In this document: in pieces, positions 16,685 to 24,765 of the stretch
How positions within the stretch are numbered: position 1 is the first letter of the stretch
How the letters are laid out: the number at the start of each line of letters is the position of its first letter
From: HXMU1420-2 sp040830545
Lineage (GTDB): Bacteria; Pseudomonadota; Alphaproteobacteria; Rhodobacterales; Rhodobacteraceae
Assembly (NCBI GenBank): GCA_040830545.1
Contig: JBFOMB010000117.1
Span: 1-43,793 of the forward strand
Direction of reading: 5' to 3'
Length of the DNA: 43,793 bases
Made by a program: the position numbers and the translations under genes
The notes under the pieces: model-generated
Told to the model about the DNA's origin: nothing
What the model saw: only the letters and a program-made list of their open reading frames with translations
The model's database searches: none

Positions 16685-16824
16685 CGCTCGCGGCGCTGTT
16701 GGCCACGGGTGGCGCGCACGCCCGGCCCTTGTCGGATCTTCTGGACAGCGGGCTGAGCGAACAGACGATCAAATTGCCCAAACCGGTGATCTTCAATCCG
16801 GGCACGCGCAGGCCGAACAACTGA
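16654..16824 (+). CDS. Tiny secreted protein (56 aa) overlapping the previous gene
   Basis: A short gene read directly from the bases. The ATG at 16654 follows a strong AGAGGAGA site by 8 bases, and the gene ends at the TGA at 16822. The protein starts MRLSGKVSVVTLAALLATGG with AHA before a probable signal-peptidase site, giving a mature peptide of about 33 residues (RPLSDLLDSGLSEQTIKLPK and so on). The signal peptide, ribosome site and overlap argue that it is real. Function unknown. It may be a periplasmic partner of the membrane protein encoded just before it. Confidence 0.55.
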   Translation: MRLSGKVSVVTLAALLATGGAHARPLSDLLDSGLSEQTIKLPKPVIFNPGTRRPNN

Positions 16825-16896
16825 CCACTTAACAGCAGCGTGCGGCAACTCAAAAGACACTGTAGGTTGGCTTGAACCAGAAATTGGGAGAACACC

Positions 16897-17286
16897 ATGC
16901 CAATCGAACGTTTCATTGTGCCCGGAGAGATGGAACCGGTCAGCCACTATTGCCATTCCGTTCGTGCGGGCGATCACATCTGGGTTTCAGGCATCGTCGG
17001 AATGACCGCTGATGGGCAAATCCCGGAAACGACTGTCGAACAGTTCGATGTCGCGCTCGCCGCCATGGACGCCTGCCTGCGCGCGGCGGGGGGCAAACCC
17101 GAACACGTGGTGAAAGTGCAGGTTTTCCTGACCGACATCAACGAACGCGCGGCGATCAATCCGGCCCGTGCCGCCTATTTCGGGGACCATCGACCGGCCT
17201 CTACCTTGGTGGAGGTTTCAGCCTTGGTCGACCCCCGCCTGACGGTCGAGATCGAATGCAACGCGGTTGTGATGGACGACACCTGA
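16897..17286 (+). CDS. Rid-family protein without the RidA arginine
   Basis: A 129-residue YjgF/YER057c/UK114 (Rid) protein. Typical parts are GDHIWVSGIVG near residue 25, VVKVQVFLTDI near 71 and LTVEIECNAVV at the end. RidA proper hydrolyses reactive enamines and imines and needs an arginine in the PARSCVEV motif. Here that motif reads PASTLVEV, with serine at position 102. This places it among the other Rid subfamilies, whose reactions are mostly unknown. GGGAG precedes the ATG. It is a stand-alone gene or the first before the deacetylase-like gene 50 bases later. Confidence 0.85.
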   Translation: MPIERFIVPGEMEPVSHYCHSVRAGDHIWVSGIVGMTADGQIPETTVEQFDVALAAMDACLRAAGGKPEHVVKVQVFLTDINERAAINPARAAYFGDHRPASTLVEVSALVDPRLTVEIECNAVVMDDT

Positions 17287-17336
17287 TCACCGTTTCGCCG
17301 GTTGCTGCCCCTGCGTGGGGCGGTTAGCCTGCGGGC

Positions 17337-18263
17337 ATGACAACTGCGCTTTTGACTCACGCCGATTGCCTCGGCCATGAAACGCCTGACGGGCACCCGG
17401 AACGGGTCGCGCGGCTGGAACATCTGCTGCACGCGCTGGAACCGCTGGACGTGAAGCGTGTGACCGCGCCCCTGGCGGCAGAGGATGACATCCTGCGGGT
17501 GCATCCGATGGACTACGTGTCCGAAATTCGGCGTCAGTCACCGACCGAGGGCGCGGTGGCCCTGGACGGCGACACTTGGATGTCACCCGGCACCTTGCAC
17601 GCAGCCTTTCGCGCCGCAGGCGGGGCAGTAAAGGCCGTCGATCTGGTGCTGAGCAGGGAGGCTGGCAATGCCTTTGCCGCGACCCGTCCGCCGGGGCACC
17701 ACGCGGAAACCTCCACGCCAATGGGGTTCTGCTTGTTTGGCAATGTCGCGATTGCAGCGAAATACGCGCTGGACCATCACGGACTGAACCGGGTCGCGGT
17801 GGTCGATTTCGACGTTCATCACGGCAATGGCACACAGGACCTGTTGTGGGATGAACCCCGCGCGCTGGTGATCACATCCCAACAAATGCCGCTCTGGCCC
17901 GGCAGCGGTCGCCCGGAAGAGGACGGCGCGCATGGCAATATCCTGAACATTCCGCTGGCCCCGGACACCGGCGGGCGCGACATGCGCAACGCTTATGAAC
18001 GCATCGCATTCCCCCGGCTGCGCGACTTCGACCCCGAACTCATCCTGATTTCCGCTGGGTTCGATGCCCACGCGGCGGACCCGCTGGCCAACCTGAACTG
18101 GAGCACCGAGGATTTCCGCTGGCTGACACAGCAGCTTTGCGATCTGGCGGCCGATGTGTGTCAGGGACGGATTGTGTCAGTGCTCGAAGGCGGGTACGAC
18201 CTGACCGCATTGGCCGAGGCCGGACGCGCCCATGTAGAAGAATTGATGAAGGCAAGCGCATGA
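17337..18263 (+). CDS. Histone deacetylase-like / acetylpolyamine amidohydrolase family
   Basis: A zinc deacylase of the HDAC/AcuC/AphA superfamily, 308 residues. The catalytic pair His121-His122 lies in RPPGHHAE. The zinc ligands are in VDFDVHHGNG (Asp159, His161) and a later aspartate in SAGFDAHAADP. The closing YDLTAL and the N-terminal HPERVARLEHL fit the class II-like bacterial group. Probable substrates are acetylated polyamines or lysines; the sequence alone does not decide. Its stop overlaps the xseB start (ATGA), which couples it to the isoprenoid operon that follows. Confidence 0.88.
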   Translation: MTTALLTHADCLGHETPDGHPERVARLEHLLHALEPLDVKRVTAPLAAEDDILRVHPMDYVSEIRRQSPTEGAVALDGDTWMSPGTLHAAFRAAGGAVKAVDLVLSREAGNAFAATRPPGHHAETSTPMGFCLFGNVAIAAKYALDHHGLNRVAVVDFDVHHGNGTQDLLWDEPRALVITSQQMPLWPGSGRPEEDGAHGNILNIPLAPDTGGRDMRNAYERIAFPRLRDFDPELILISAGFDAHAADPLANLNWSTEDFRWLTQQLCDLAADVCQGRIVSVLEGGYDLTALAEAGRAHVEELMKASA

Positions 18264-18502
18264 CCGAGAAACCCGTTGCAGAACTGAGCTTTGAAGAAGC
18301 GATGAAGGAACTGGAAACCGTCGTGGATCAGTTGGAGCGCGGGGATGTCGCGCTGAACTCGTCCATTGCGCTGTATGAACGGGGAGCGGACCTGAAAAAG
18401 CGGTGCGAGGATGAATTGAAACGCGCCGAGGAGAAGGTCGCGGCCATCACGCTCGACGCGGATGGCAACGCGACAGGGACACGCCCGGTCGAGGGGCTGT
18501 GA
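18260..18502 (+). CDS. xseB: Exodeoxyribonuclease VII small subunit
   Basis: An 80-residue helical protein that forms the multimeric stalk of exonuclease VII with XseA and acts on single-stranded DNA. The signature SFEEAMKELETVVDQLERGDVALNSSIALYERG spans residues 9-41 and is conserved across bacteria. The ATG overlaps the preceding TGA, and the stop overlaps the GTG of ispA. The grouping xseB-ispA-dxs is the common bacterial arrangement. The xseA gene is not in the window. Confidence 0.95.
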   Translation: MTEKPVAELSFEEAMKELETVVDQLERGDVALNSSIALYERGADLKKRCEDELKRAEEKVAAITLDADGNATGTRPVEGL

Positions 18503-19368
18503 CATTCCCCGCGCGGCTGTCCGAGGCCGCCGACCGGATCGAAACACATCTGGCGCAGGTTGTGGCCGGGCTGGACCCGGTCCCGATCACGCGGGCCATG
18601 GCCTATGCCAGCCAGGGCGGCAAACGGCTGCGCGGGTTTCTGGTTCTGGAAGGCGCACGACTGCATGGGATCGCCCCGGAACAGGCAATCTGGCCCGCCT
18701 GCGCGATTGAGGCGATGCACGCCTATTCGCTGGTCCATGATGACCTGCCCTGCATGGATGATGACGACATGCGCCGGGGGCGACCGACGATCCATGTTGC
18801 GTGGGACGAAGCCACCGCTGTTCTGGCCGGGGACGCATTGCAGGCGCTGGCCTTTGAATTGACGACCCATCCCGATGCCGGAAATGACACGGTGCGTGCG
18901 CGGCTGGCGCTGACGCTGGCGCAGGCGGCAGGGGCGCGTGGCATGGTGCTGGGTCAGGCGCTGGATATTGCCGCCGAAACCGCGTCCACCCCCCTGACGC
19001 TGGCGCAGATTACCCGCCTGCAACAGGGCAAGACCGGTGCGCTGTTTGAATGGTCCGCCACCGCCGGGGCCGAACTGGCACAGGCCGACCCGGATCCGCT
19101 GCGCACCTATGCGCGCGACCTCGGACTCGCTTTCCAGATTGCCGACGACCTGTTGGACGTCGAAGGCACCAGCGCCCAAACCGGCAAACGCACGGGCAAA
19201 GACGCTGAGGCGGGCAAGGCCACGTTCGTATCCCTGTTAGGTGTGGATGGGGCGAAACGCCGCGCGGAAGAGCTGGTGGAATCCGCAGAATCCGCATTAA
19301 ATCGATATGGTGAAGATGCGCGTAGCTTGCGAGACGCCGCGCGCTTCGTTATCTCGCGCGACAGCTAG
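18499..19368 (+). CDS. ispA: Polyprenyl (farnesyl/geranyl) diphosphate synthase
   Basis: Joins isopentenyl diphosphate to allylic diphosphates to make farnesyl diphosphate, the precursor of quinones, hopanoids and undecaprenyl carriers. The first aspartate-rich motif is DDLPCMDDDDMRRG at 81-94. The second is DDLLD near residue 218, followed by GKDAEAGKATFVSLLG. GGKRLRG near 40 binds isopentenyl diphosphate. The GTG start overlaps the xseB TGA, and 289 residues is normal. Chain-length specificity is inferred from the context with dxs and not proved. Confidence 0.94.
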   Translation: MTFPARLSEAADRIETHLAQVVAGLDPVPITRAMAYASQGGKRLRGFLVLEGARLHGIAPEQAIWPACAIEAMHAYSLVHDDLPCMDDDDMRRGRPTIHVAWDEATAVLAGDALQALAFELTTHPDAGNDTVRARLALTLAQAAGARGMVLGQALDIAAETASTPLTLAQITRLQQGKTGALFEWSATAGAELAQADPDPLRTYARDLGLAFQIADDLLDVEGTSAQTGKRTGKDAEAGKATFVSLLGVDGAKRRAEELVESAESALNRYGEDARSLRDAARFVISRDS

Positions 19369-19391
19369 CCGCCGAAGTTTGGGAGGCGCCA

Positions 19392-21326
19392 ATGTCCGAA
19401 CGACCACATACCCCCCTGTTGGACCGGGTCACCCGACCCGCCGATCTGAAACAGTTTTCCGATGGGCAACTGACCCAGCTGGCGCATGAACTGCGCGCGG
19501 AAACCATTTCTGCCGTGTCCGAAACCGGCGGGCATCTGGGGGCGGGGCTGGGCGTTGTGGAACTGACCGTCGCGCTGCATGCGGTGTTTGACACCCCACG
19601 GGACAAGATCATCTGGGACGTCGGCCATCAGTGTTACCCCCACAAGATCCTGACAGGCCGTCGCGACCGCATCCGCACCCTGCGCCAGAAGGACGGGTTG
19701 TCCGGGTTCACCAAACGATCAGAAAGCGCCTATGACCCGTTTGGCGCTGCGCATTCCTCAACCTCGATTAGCGCGGCGCTGGGGTTCTCGGTCGCTCGCG
19801 ATCTGGGTGGTGTGATCGACGAAGGCATCGGGGATTGCATTGCCGTGATCGGTGACGGCGCGATGAGCGCTGGCATGGCGTTTGAGGCGATGAACAACGC
19901 CGGTCATCTGAAAAAGCGGATGATCGTGATCCTGAACGACAACGAAATGTCGATTGCCCCGCCGGTTGGAGCGCTGTCGTCCTACCTGTCGAAACTCTAC
20001 GCCGAAGAACCGTTTCAGGAACTGAAGGCAGCGGCCAAAGGGGCCGTGTCCCTGCTGCCCGAACCCTTCCGCGAGGGGGCAAAACGCGCGAAGGACATGC
20101 TCAAAAGCATGGCCGTGGGCGGCACGATGTTCGAGGCGCTGGGCCTCAGCTATCTGGGCCCCATCGACGGGCATGACCTGACGCAATTATTGCCGGTGCT
20201 GCGCACCGTGCGCGACCGCGCCAGCGGGCCGATCCTGATCCATGCGATCACCAAAAAGGGCAAGGGTTACGCCCCCGCAGAACAGGCACGCGACAAGGGC
20301 CACGCCACGGCCAAGTTCGACGTGATCACGGGCGAGCAGAAGAAATCGCCGTCCAACGCGCCCAGCTACACCAAGGTGTTCGCCAACAGCCTGGTCCGCG
20401 CGGCAGAGAAAGACGACAAGGTGGTCGCGGTGACCGCCGCAATGCCCGATGGCACCGGTCTGAACCTGTTTGCCGAACGCTACCCGTCCCGCTGTTTCGA
20501 CGTCAGCATCGCGGAACAACATGGCGTGACCTTCTGCGCGGCGCTGGCCGCTGGGGGAATGAAACCGTTCTGCGCGATGTATTCGACCTTCCTTCAGCGC
20601 GGGTATGATCAGATCGTGCATGACGTCGCCATTCAGGGCCTGCCGGTCCGTTTCGCCATCGACCGGGCCGGTCTGGTGGGTGCGGACGGCGCGACCCACG
20701 CAGGCAGCTATGACATTGCCTATCTGGCAAACCTGCCGGGTTTCACCGTCATGGCCGCCGCGGACGAGGCTGAACTGGTGCACATGGTCGCCACTGCCGT
20801 CGCCCATGACAGCGGGCCCATCGCGTTCCGTTTCCCGCGTGGTGAAGGCGTGGGGATCGACCTGCCGGAGGACGGCAAGGTTCTTGAAATCGGCAAGGGC
20901 CGCATCGTCCGGGAGGGAGGGCGAGTTGCACTGCTCAGCCTTGGGACGCGTTTGGCCGAGGCCGAGAAAGCGGCTGACGCCCTGGAAGCCCAGGGTATTG
21001 CTCCAACGGTCGCGGACGCGCGCTTTGCCAAACCGCTGGACCGCGATCTGATCCTGGACCTCGCCGAACGGCACGAGGCATTGATCACCATCGAAGAAGG
21101 TGCCGTTGGCGGGTTCGGGTCCCATGTGGCGCAGCTGTTGTCAGACGAAGGTGTGTTTGACCGAGGTCTGAAATACCGCTCCATGGTGTTGCCGGATACG
21201 TTCCTGGATCACGCGAGCCCGGCACAGATGTATGAAACCGCCAAACTGGATGCGGCGGCGATTCAGGCAAAAGTGCTGGAAGTATTGGGCGTGACGCAGC
21301 TGAGCGACAAGCGTGCCGAGGCATAA
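19392..21326 (+). CDS. dxs: 1-deoxy-D-xylulose-5-phosphate synthase
   Basis: The thiamine-diphosphate enzyme that condenses pyruvate and glyceraldehyde 3-phosphate, the first step of the non-mevalonate isoprenoid pathway. The 644-residue length is typical. Motifs include GHQCYPHKILTGR near residue 77, the thiamine-diphosphate site GDGAMSAGMAFEAMNNAG to LNDNEMSI (about 154-186), and the catalytic glutamate in DVSIAEQHGVTFCAALAAGG. GGGAGGC lies just before the ATG. It follows ispA by 23 bases and is the end of the xseB-ispA-dxs operon. Confidence 0.97.
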   Translation: MSERPHTPLLDRVTRPADLKQFSDGQLTQLAHELRAETISAVSETGGHLGAGLGVVELTVALHAVFDTPRDKIIWDVGHQCYPHKILTGRRDRIRTLRQKDGLSGFTKRSESAYDPFGAAHSSTSISAALGFSVARDLGGVIDEGIGDCIAVIGDGAMSAGMAFEAMNNAGHLKKRMIVILNDNEMSIAPPVGALSSYLSKLYAEEPFQELKAAAKGAVSLLPEPFREGAKRAKDMLKSMAVGGTMFEALGLSYLGPIDGHDLTQLLPVLRTVRDRASGPILIHAITKKGKGYAPAEQARDKGHATAKFDVITGEQKKSPSNAPSYTKVFANSLVRAAEKDDKVVAVTAAMPDGTGLNLFAERYPSRCFDVSIAEQHGVTFCAALAAGGMKPFCAMYSTFLQRGYDQIVHDVAIQGLPVRFAIDRAGLVGADGATHAGSYDIAYLANLPGFTVMAAADEAELVHMVATAVAHDSGPIAFRFPRGEGVGIDLPEDGKVLEIGKGRIVREGGRVALLSLGTRLAEAEKAADALEAQGIAPTVADARFAKPLDRDLILDLAERHEALITIEEGAVGGFGSHVAQLLSDEGVFDRGLKYRSMVLPDTFLDHASPAQMYETAKLDAAAIQAKVLEVLGVTQLSDKRAEA

Positions 21327-21449
21327 TCCCGATATAACCGCACTCAAAAACGTGACCTGAATTCAGGCCACATGTGCCCAAATCCGCCCTTCACAGCTGT
21401 ACCAGCAGGACTAGAATGCGGCATGGTGCTCAAAATCGGGGCAAACGAA

Positions 21450-22175
21450 ATGGTTTCAGGTTTCTTCGGTCGACTTTTCGGCAAACCCGAATTCCCGGCG
21501 GTTGCGCCTGACAAAGGCCTGTTTGTGATCGGTGATATCCATGGCCGCGCGGATTTGCTGGAACGATTGCTGGACAAGGCCCGCCCGAACGAGCAGGTCG
21601 TTTGTGTCGGTGACTATGTGGATCGTGGCGAACACAGTGCCGACGTGCTCGCTCTGCTTATCTCCCGCCCCGACCTGATCTGCCTCAGAGGCAACCACGA
21701 AGATATGATGCTGGGATTCATCAGGGACCCGCAAACAGTTGGCACACAGTGGTTGCGCCATGGTGGCTTGCAAACCATCGCCAGCTATGGCGTTTCCGGC
21801 GTGTCTGGTCTGTCCAGCGAAAAGGACTTGGTCACCTTGCGCGATCACGTGGTTGAAGCCGTGGGATCGCAGCATTTGGATTGGCTCAATCACCTGGAGT
21901 ATTCCTACGAAAGCGGGAATGTGGCTGTGGTCCACGCATCAGCAGACCCAGAGTTGCCGATCGAGGATCAGTCCCAACGCACCTTGATGTGGGGGCATCC
22001 AAAGTTTCTCAGAACAATGCGCACGGACGGTATCTGGGTCGTACACGGTCACACGATTGTCGATCAGGCCAACGCAGAGAACGGGCGGATTGCAGTCGAT
22101 ACCGGCGCTTATGCCACGGGACGCCTAACAGCGGCGCGGATCGTGCCAGGTTCCGTGGAATTCATTGCGGCCTGA
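21450..22175 (+). CDS. PPP-type metallophosphoesterase (serine/threonine phosphatase-like)
   Basis: A single-domain calcineurin-like phosphatase of about 241 residues. It has all the metal-binding motifs in order: GDIHGRADLL, GDYVDRGEHSADVL, LRGNHEDMM, a histidine in VVHASADPEL, and VVHGHTIVD. This pattern fits bacterial PrpA-type protein phosphatases or symmetrical diadenosine-tetraphosphatase relatives. The start is uncertain. ATG at 21450 precedes MVSGFFGRLF, while ATG at 21423 or 21372 would add residues of no clear conservation. None of the three has a strong ribosome site. Convergent with the aldolase gene at 20 bases. Confidence 0.85.
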   Translation: MVSGFFGRLFGKPEFPAVAPDKGLFVIGDIHGRADLLERLLDKARPNEQVVCVGDYVDRGEHSADVLALLISRPDLICLRGNHEDMMLGFIRDPQTVGTQWLRHGGLQTIASYGVSGVSGLSSEKDLVTLRDHVVEAVGSQHLDWLNHLEYSYESGNVAVVHASADPELPIEDQSQRTLMWGHPKFLRTMRTDGIWVVHGHTIVDQANAENGRIAVDTGAYATGRLTAARIVPGSVEFIAA

Positions 22176-22195
22176 CCAACGCGTTTTTCGGCAAC

Positions 22196-22855
22196 TCAGG
22201 CCGTGTTTTTGTGCTGCATGCCATACCCGGCGAAACGCTGCGCTGTATCTTCGATCTGTGCATCGCTCAGGATATGGCCACCTCCAATTGCCAGGGCGTG
22301 ATAATGCTGATGCGCCAGCACCTCCAGTTCACGCGCCAGGTTCACGGCCTTGTCCAGTGTTTGCGCACCCACCACCATGCCATGATTGGCCATCAGGCAG
22401 CCATTGCGCCCCTCCATCGCCGCAACGACATGCGTGGACAGCTCTTCGGTCCCATAAGTCGCGTAGTCCGCGACGCGAATGTCAGACCCGCCAAAGGCCG
22501 CGATCATGTAGTGCACCGCCGGAATGGGACGGCGAGCAATGGCCAGAATGGTGCAGAACGGCGCATGGGTGTGCACCACGGCGCCGAAATCCGGACGCGC
22601 GCGGTACAGATCACGGTGAAACCGCCATTCCGAGCTTTGCAGCAGCGGTCCCTCGGCCACCTCCGAATCGCTGTCGATCTTCATGCGCGCCAACATGCGC
22701 GGGTCAAGATCATCCGGCCCAGCCCCGGACGGCGTGATCAGCATGTCCGTGCCCAAGCGCACCGAAACGTTCCCGGCCGTCCCGCCAAGTAGTCCGCCGG
22801 ATTGCAGGGTCTGGCAGGCCGCCACCATTCTGGTCCGGACGCTCTGTTCATTCAT
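22196..22855 (-). CDS. Class II aldolase/adducin family protein
   Basis: A zinc-dependent aldolase of 219 residues, resembling L-fuculose- or L-ribulose-phosphate aldolases and related epimerases. GTAGNVSVR near residue 23 binds phosphate. HTHAPFC near 92-98 gives two zinc histidines, and MANHGMVV near 150 the third. The catalytic acid region SSEWRFH is also present. GTGAGGAT lies before the chosen ATG, and the longer frame upstream is discarded. The sugar phosphate it cleaves is not determined. It is divergent from the AEC transporter. Confidence 0.88.
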   Translation of the reverse strand: MNEQSVRTRMVAACQTLQSGGLLGGTAGNVSVRLGTDMLITPSGAGPDDLDPRMLARMKIDSDSEVAEGPLLQSSEWRFHRDLYRARPDFGAVVHTHAPFCTILAIARRPIPAVHYMIAAFGGSDIRVADYATYGTEELSTHVVAAMEGRNGCLMANHGMVVGAQTLDKAVNLARELEVLAHQHYHALAIGGGHILSDAQIEDTAQRFAGYGMQHKNTA

Positions 22856-22977
22856 CGCACAATCCTCACGCAATCCACGTGGCGACCCTAGCAGCCTGTG
22901 CCCGTCATGCAATCCAAGATGGGCCGTGCGACCGTGCAGAACTTGCACGTCCGCTTGTGACGGTCTACCCCACTTTT

Positions 22978-23907
22978 ATGCTGGACATCTTCCTCAGAAC
23001 GTTACCGTTTTTCGCGATCATCGCGCTGGGGTATATATCCGCCCGGACGCGGTTTTTCAGCGAAGAGGCCACCGCCTACCTGACCAAGTTCGTGTTCTAC
23101 TTTGCCCTGTCAGCTATGCTGTTCCGGTTTGCCGCCAACCTGCAAATGTCCGAGGTGTTCGATGCCCGCCTGATCGCCGGGTATCTGTGGGGCACAGCAG
23201 TGGTCTACCTGATCGCAACAGGCGTCGCCTTTTGGCGGGGGTTGGACATCCCCACTACAGCGGTCGAAGCACAATGTGCCGTGATCGCCAATTCCGGCTT
23301 CCTTGGCCTGCCCATGTTCGTGCTGCTGTTTGGCGAGGCGGCGGTTGGCCCCGTGATGTTGACCTTGGCCGTCGATCTGGTGGTGTTTTCCAGCCTCATC
23401 GTCATCCTGATCAACGGCGCACGGGACGGGCGGGTCAGCCCCGCCATGCTAAGCACAATTGGCCTGGGACTGCTGAAGAACCCGATGATCCTGTCGATTT
23501 CGCTGGGCCTGTTCTGGTCCTCCATGGCACTGCCGATCCCGGCAGTTGTCAACGACTTCCTCACCATTCTGGGTGGTGCCGCCACGCCTGGGGCTCTTTT
23601 CGCAATTGGCGCATCGCTGGCCGTGAAATCCGCCGAACGGTTGGAAGTCGCGGGCTGGCTGTCTTTTGCCAAACTGGTGCTGCACCCGGCCTTTGTGGCC
23701 ATCGGCGTGCTGGTTCTGTTTCCGATTGACAGCTTTTCGGCAGCAATCGTCGTTTCTGCTGCGGCCTTGCCGGTCGCAGGAAACATATTCATGCTTGCGC
23801 AACACTATGGTGTTGCGGTGCAACGGGTCTCAACCGCGATTCTGTTTTCCACAGCGGCCAGTATCGTGACGGTGCCAATGATCATTGCCTGGGTCTACAC
23901 ACCCTGA
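22978..23907 (+). CDS. AEC-family permease (auxin-efflux-carrier-like)
   Basis: A ten-helix transporter of 309 residues. It shows the AEC pattern of a hydrophobic N-terminal half (LDIFLRTLPFFAIIALGYI), a polar central loop near residue 150, and a second half with KNPMILSISLGLFWSS. Two conserved segments flank the crossover, ANSGFLGLPMF near 101 and PVAGNIFMLA near 264. Bacterial members move organic acids such as malate or malonate. The cargo here is unknown. The ATG has no obvious ribosome site, so the start is tentative. S-formylglutathione hydrolase follows after 21 bases. Confidence 0.85.
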   Translation: MLDIFLRTLPFFAIIALGYISARTRFFSEEATAYLTKFVFYFALSAMLFRFAANLQMSEVFDARLIAGYLWGTAVVYLIATGVAFWRGLDIPTTAVEAQCAVIANSGFLGLPMFVLLFGEAAVGPVMLTLAVDLVVFSSLIVILINGARDGRVSPAMLSTIGLGLLKNPMILSISLGLFWSSMALPIPAVVNDFLTILGGAATPGALFAIGASLAVKSAERLEVAGWLSFAKLVLHPAFVAIGVLVLFPIDSFSAAIVVSAAALPVAGNIFMLAQHYGVAVQRVSTAILFSTAASIVTVPMIIAWVYTP

Positions 23908-23928
23908 GCCAAAAATGGAGTGAACAGG

Positions 23929-24762
23929 ATGGAAACGGTTTCTGAAAACAGGGCGTTTGGCGGCGTGCAGGGAGTCTACTCCCATGCCTCGGACGTATGC
24001 GGGTGCGACATGACGTTTGGCCTGTTCCTGCCCGAAGAGGCGCAGGCAGGCCCTGTTCCGGTCTTGTGGTATCTGTCCGGTCTGACCTGCACCCACGAAA
24101 ACGCCATGACCAAGGCGGGGGCACAGGCCTGGGCCGCGGAACAGGGCATCGCACTGGTCTTTCCTGACACCTCGCCGCGCGGCGACGATGTGGCGGATGA
24201 CGAGGCGTACGATCTGGGCAAAGGTGCCGGGTTCTACGTGAACGCCACGCAGGACCCCTGGGCACCGCATTTCCGCATGTGGGACTATGTGGCCCAAGAA
24301 CTGCCAACACTGCTGACCCGCAATTTCGCGATTGACGAAGAGCGACAGGCGATCACCGGACATTCCATGGGCGGTCATGGTGCCCTGACGCTGGCGATGA
24401 ACCTACCGGGACAATACCGGTCTGTGTCCGCCTTTGCGCCGATTTCAAACCCGACCGCCTCGGACTGGGGCCGCAAACAGCTATCCGCCTATCTGGGTGA
24501 CGACGAGGCCGCATGGGCCCGCCATGACGCGACGCTGATGATGGAAAGCACGGGTTTTAACGGGCCGATCCTGATCGACACCGGAACCTCGGATCAATTC
24601 ATCGACCTGCTACGCCCCGAAGCGCTGGCTGCCGCCATCGCGAAACGCCGTCAACAGGCGACCTATCGCCTGCAACCGGGCTATGATCACAGCTATTTCT
24701 TTGTCTCGACCTTCATGGAAGAACACGTCGCCTTCCACGCCGACGCGCTTTATGCGGACTAG
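23929..24762 (+). CDS. fghA: S-formylglutathione hydrolase
   Basis: Releases formate and glutathione from S-formylglutathione in glutathione-dependent formaldehyde detoxification. The 277-residue esterase-D-type protein has WYLSGLTCTHENAMTKAG near 49, PDTSPRG near 80, the nucleophile serine in GHSMGGHGAL near 145, and the triad histidine in YDHSYFFV. The ATG at 23929 follows GGAGTGAA; an in-frame GTG nine bases upstream is less likely. The glutathione-dependent formaldehyde dehydrogenase usually found alongside is not in the window. sthA follows after 3 bases. Confidence 0.94.
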   Translation: METVSENRAFGGVQGVYSHASDVCGCDMTFGLFLPEEAQAGPVPVLWYLSGLTCTHENAMTKAGAQAWAAEQGIALVFPDTSPRGDDVADDEAYDLGKGAGFYVNATQDPWAPHFRMWDYVAQELPTLLTRNFAIDEERQAITGHSMGGHGALTLAMNLPGQYRSVSAFAPISNPTASDWGRKQLSAYLGDDEAAWARHDATLMMESTGFNGPILIDTGTSDQFIDLLRPEALAAAIAKRRQQATYRLQPGYDHSYFFVSTFMEEHVAFHADALYAD

Positions 24763-24765
24763 GGT

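Noticed and set aside
17307..17321. GCCCC-TGCGT-GGGGC hairpin after the Rid gene
   Set aside because: A 5-bp stem without a T-tract, only 15 bases before the next ATG. Too weak to call a terminator.
21356..21367. CCTGAATTCAGG palindrome after dxs
   Set aside because: A 12-bp perfect palindrome, but short and with no linked repeats or evident target gene. It could be chance.
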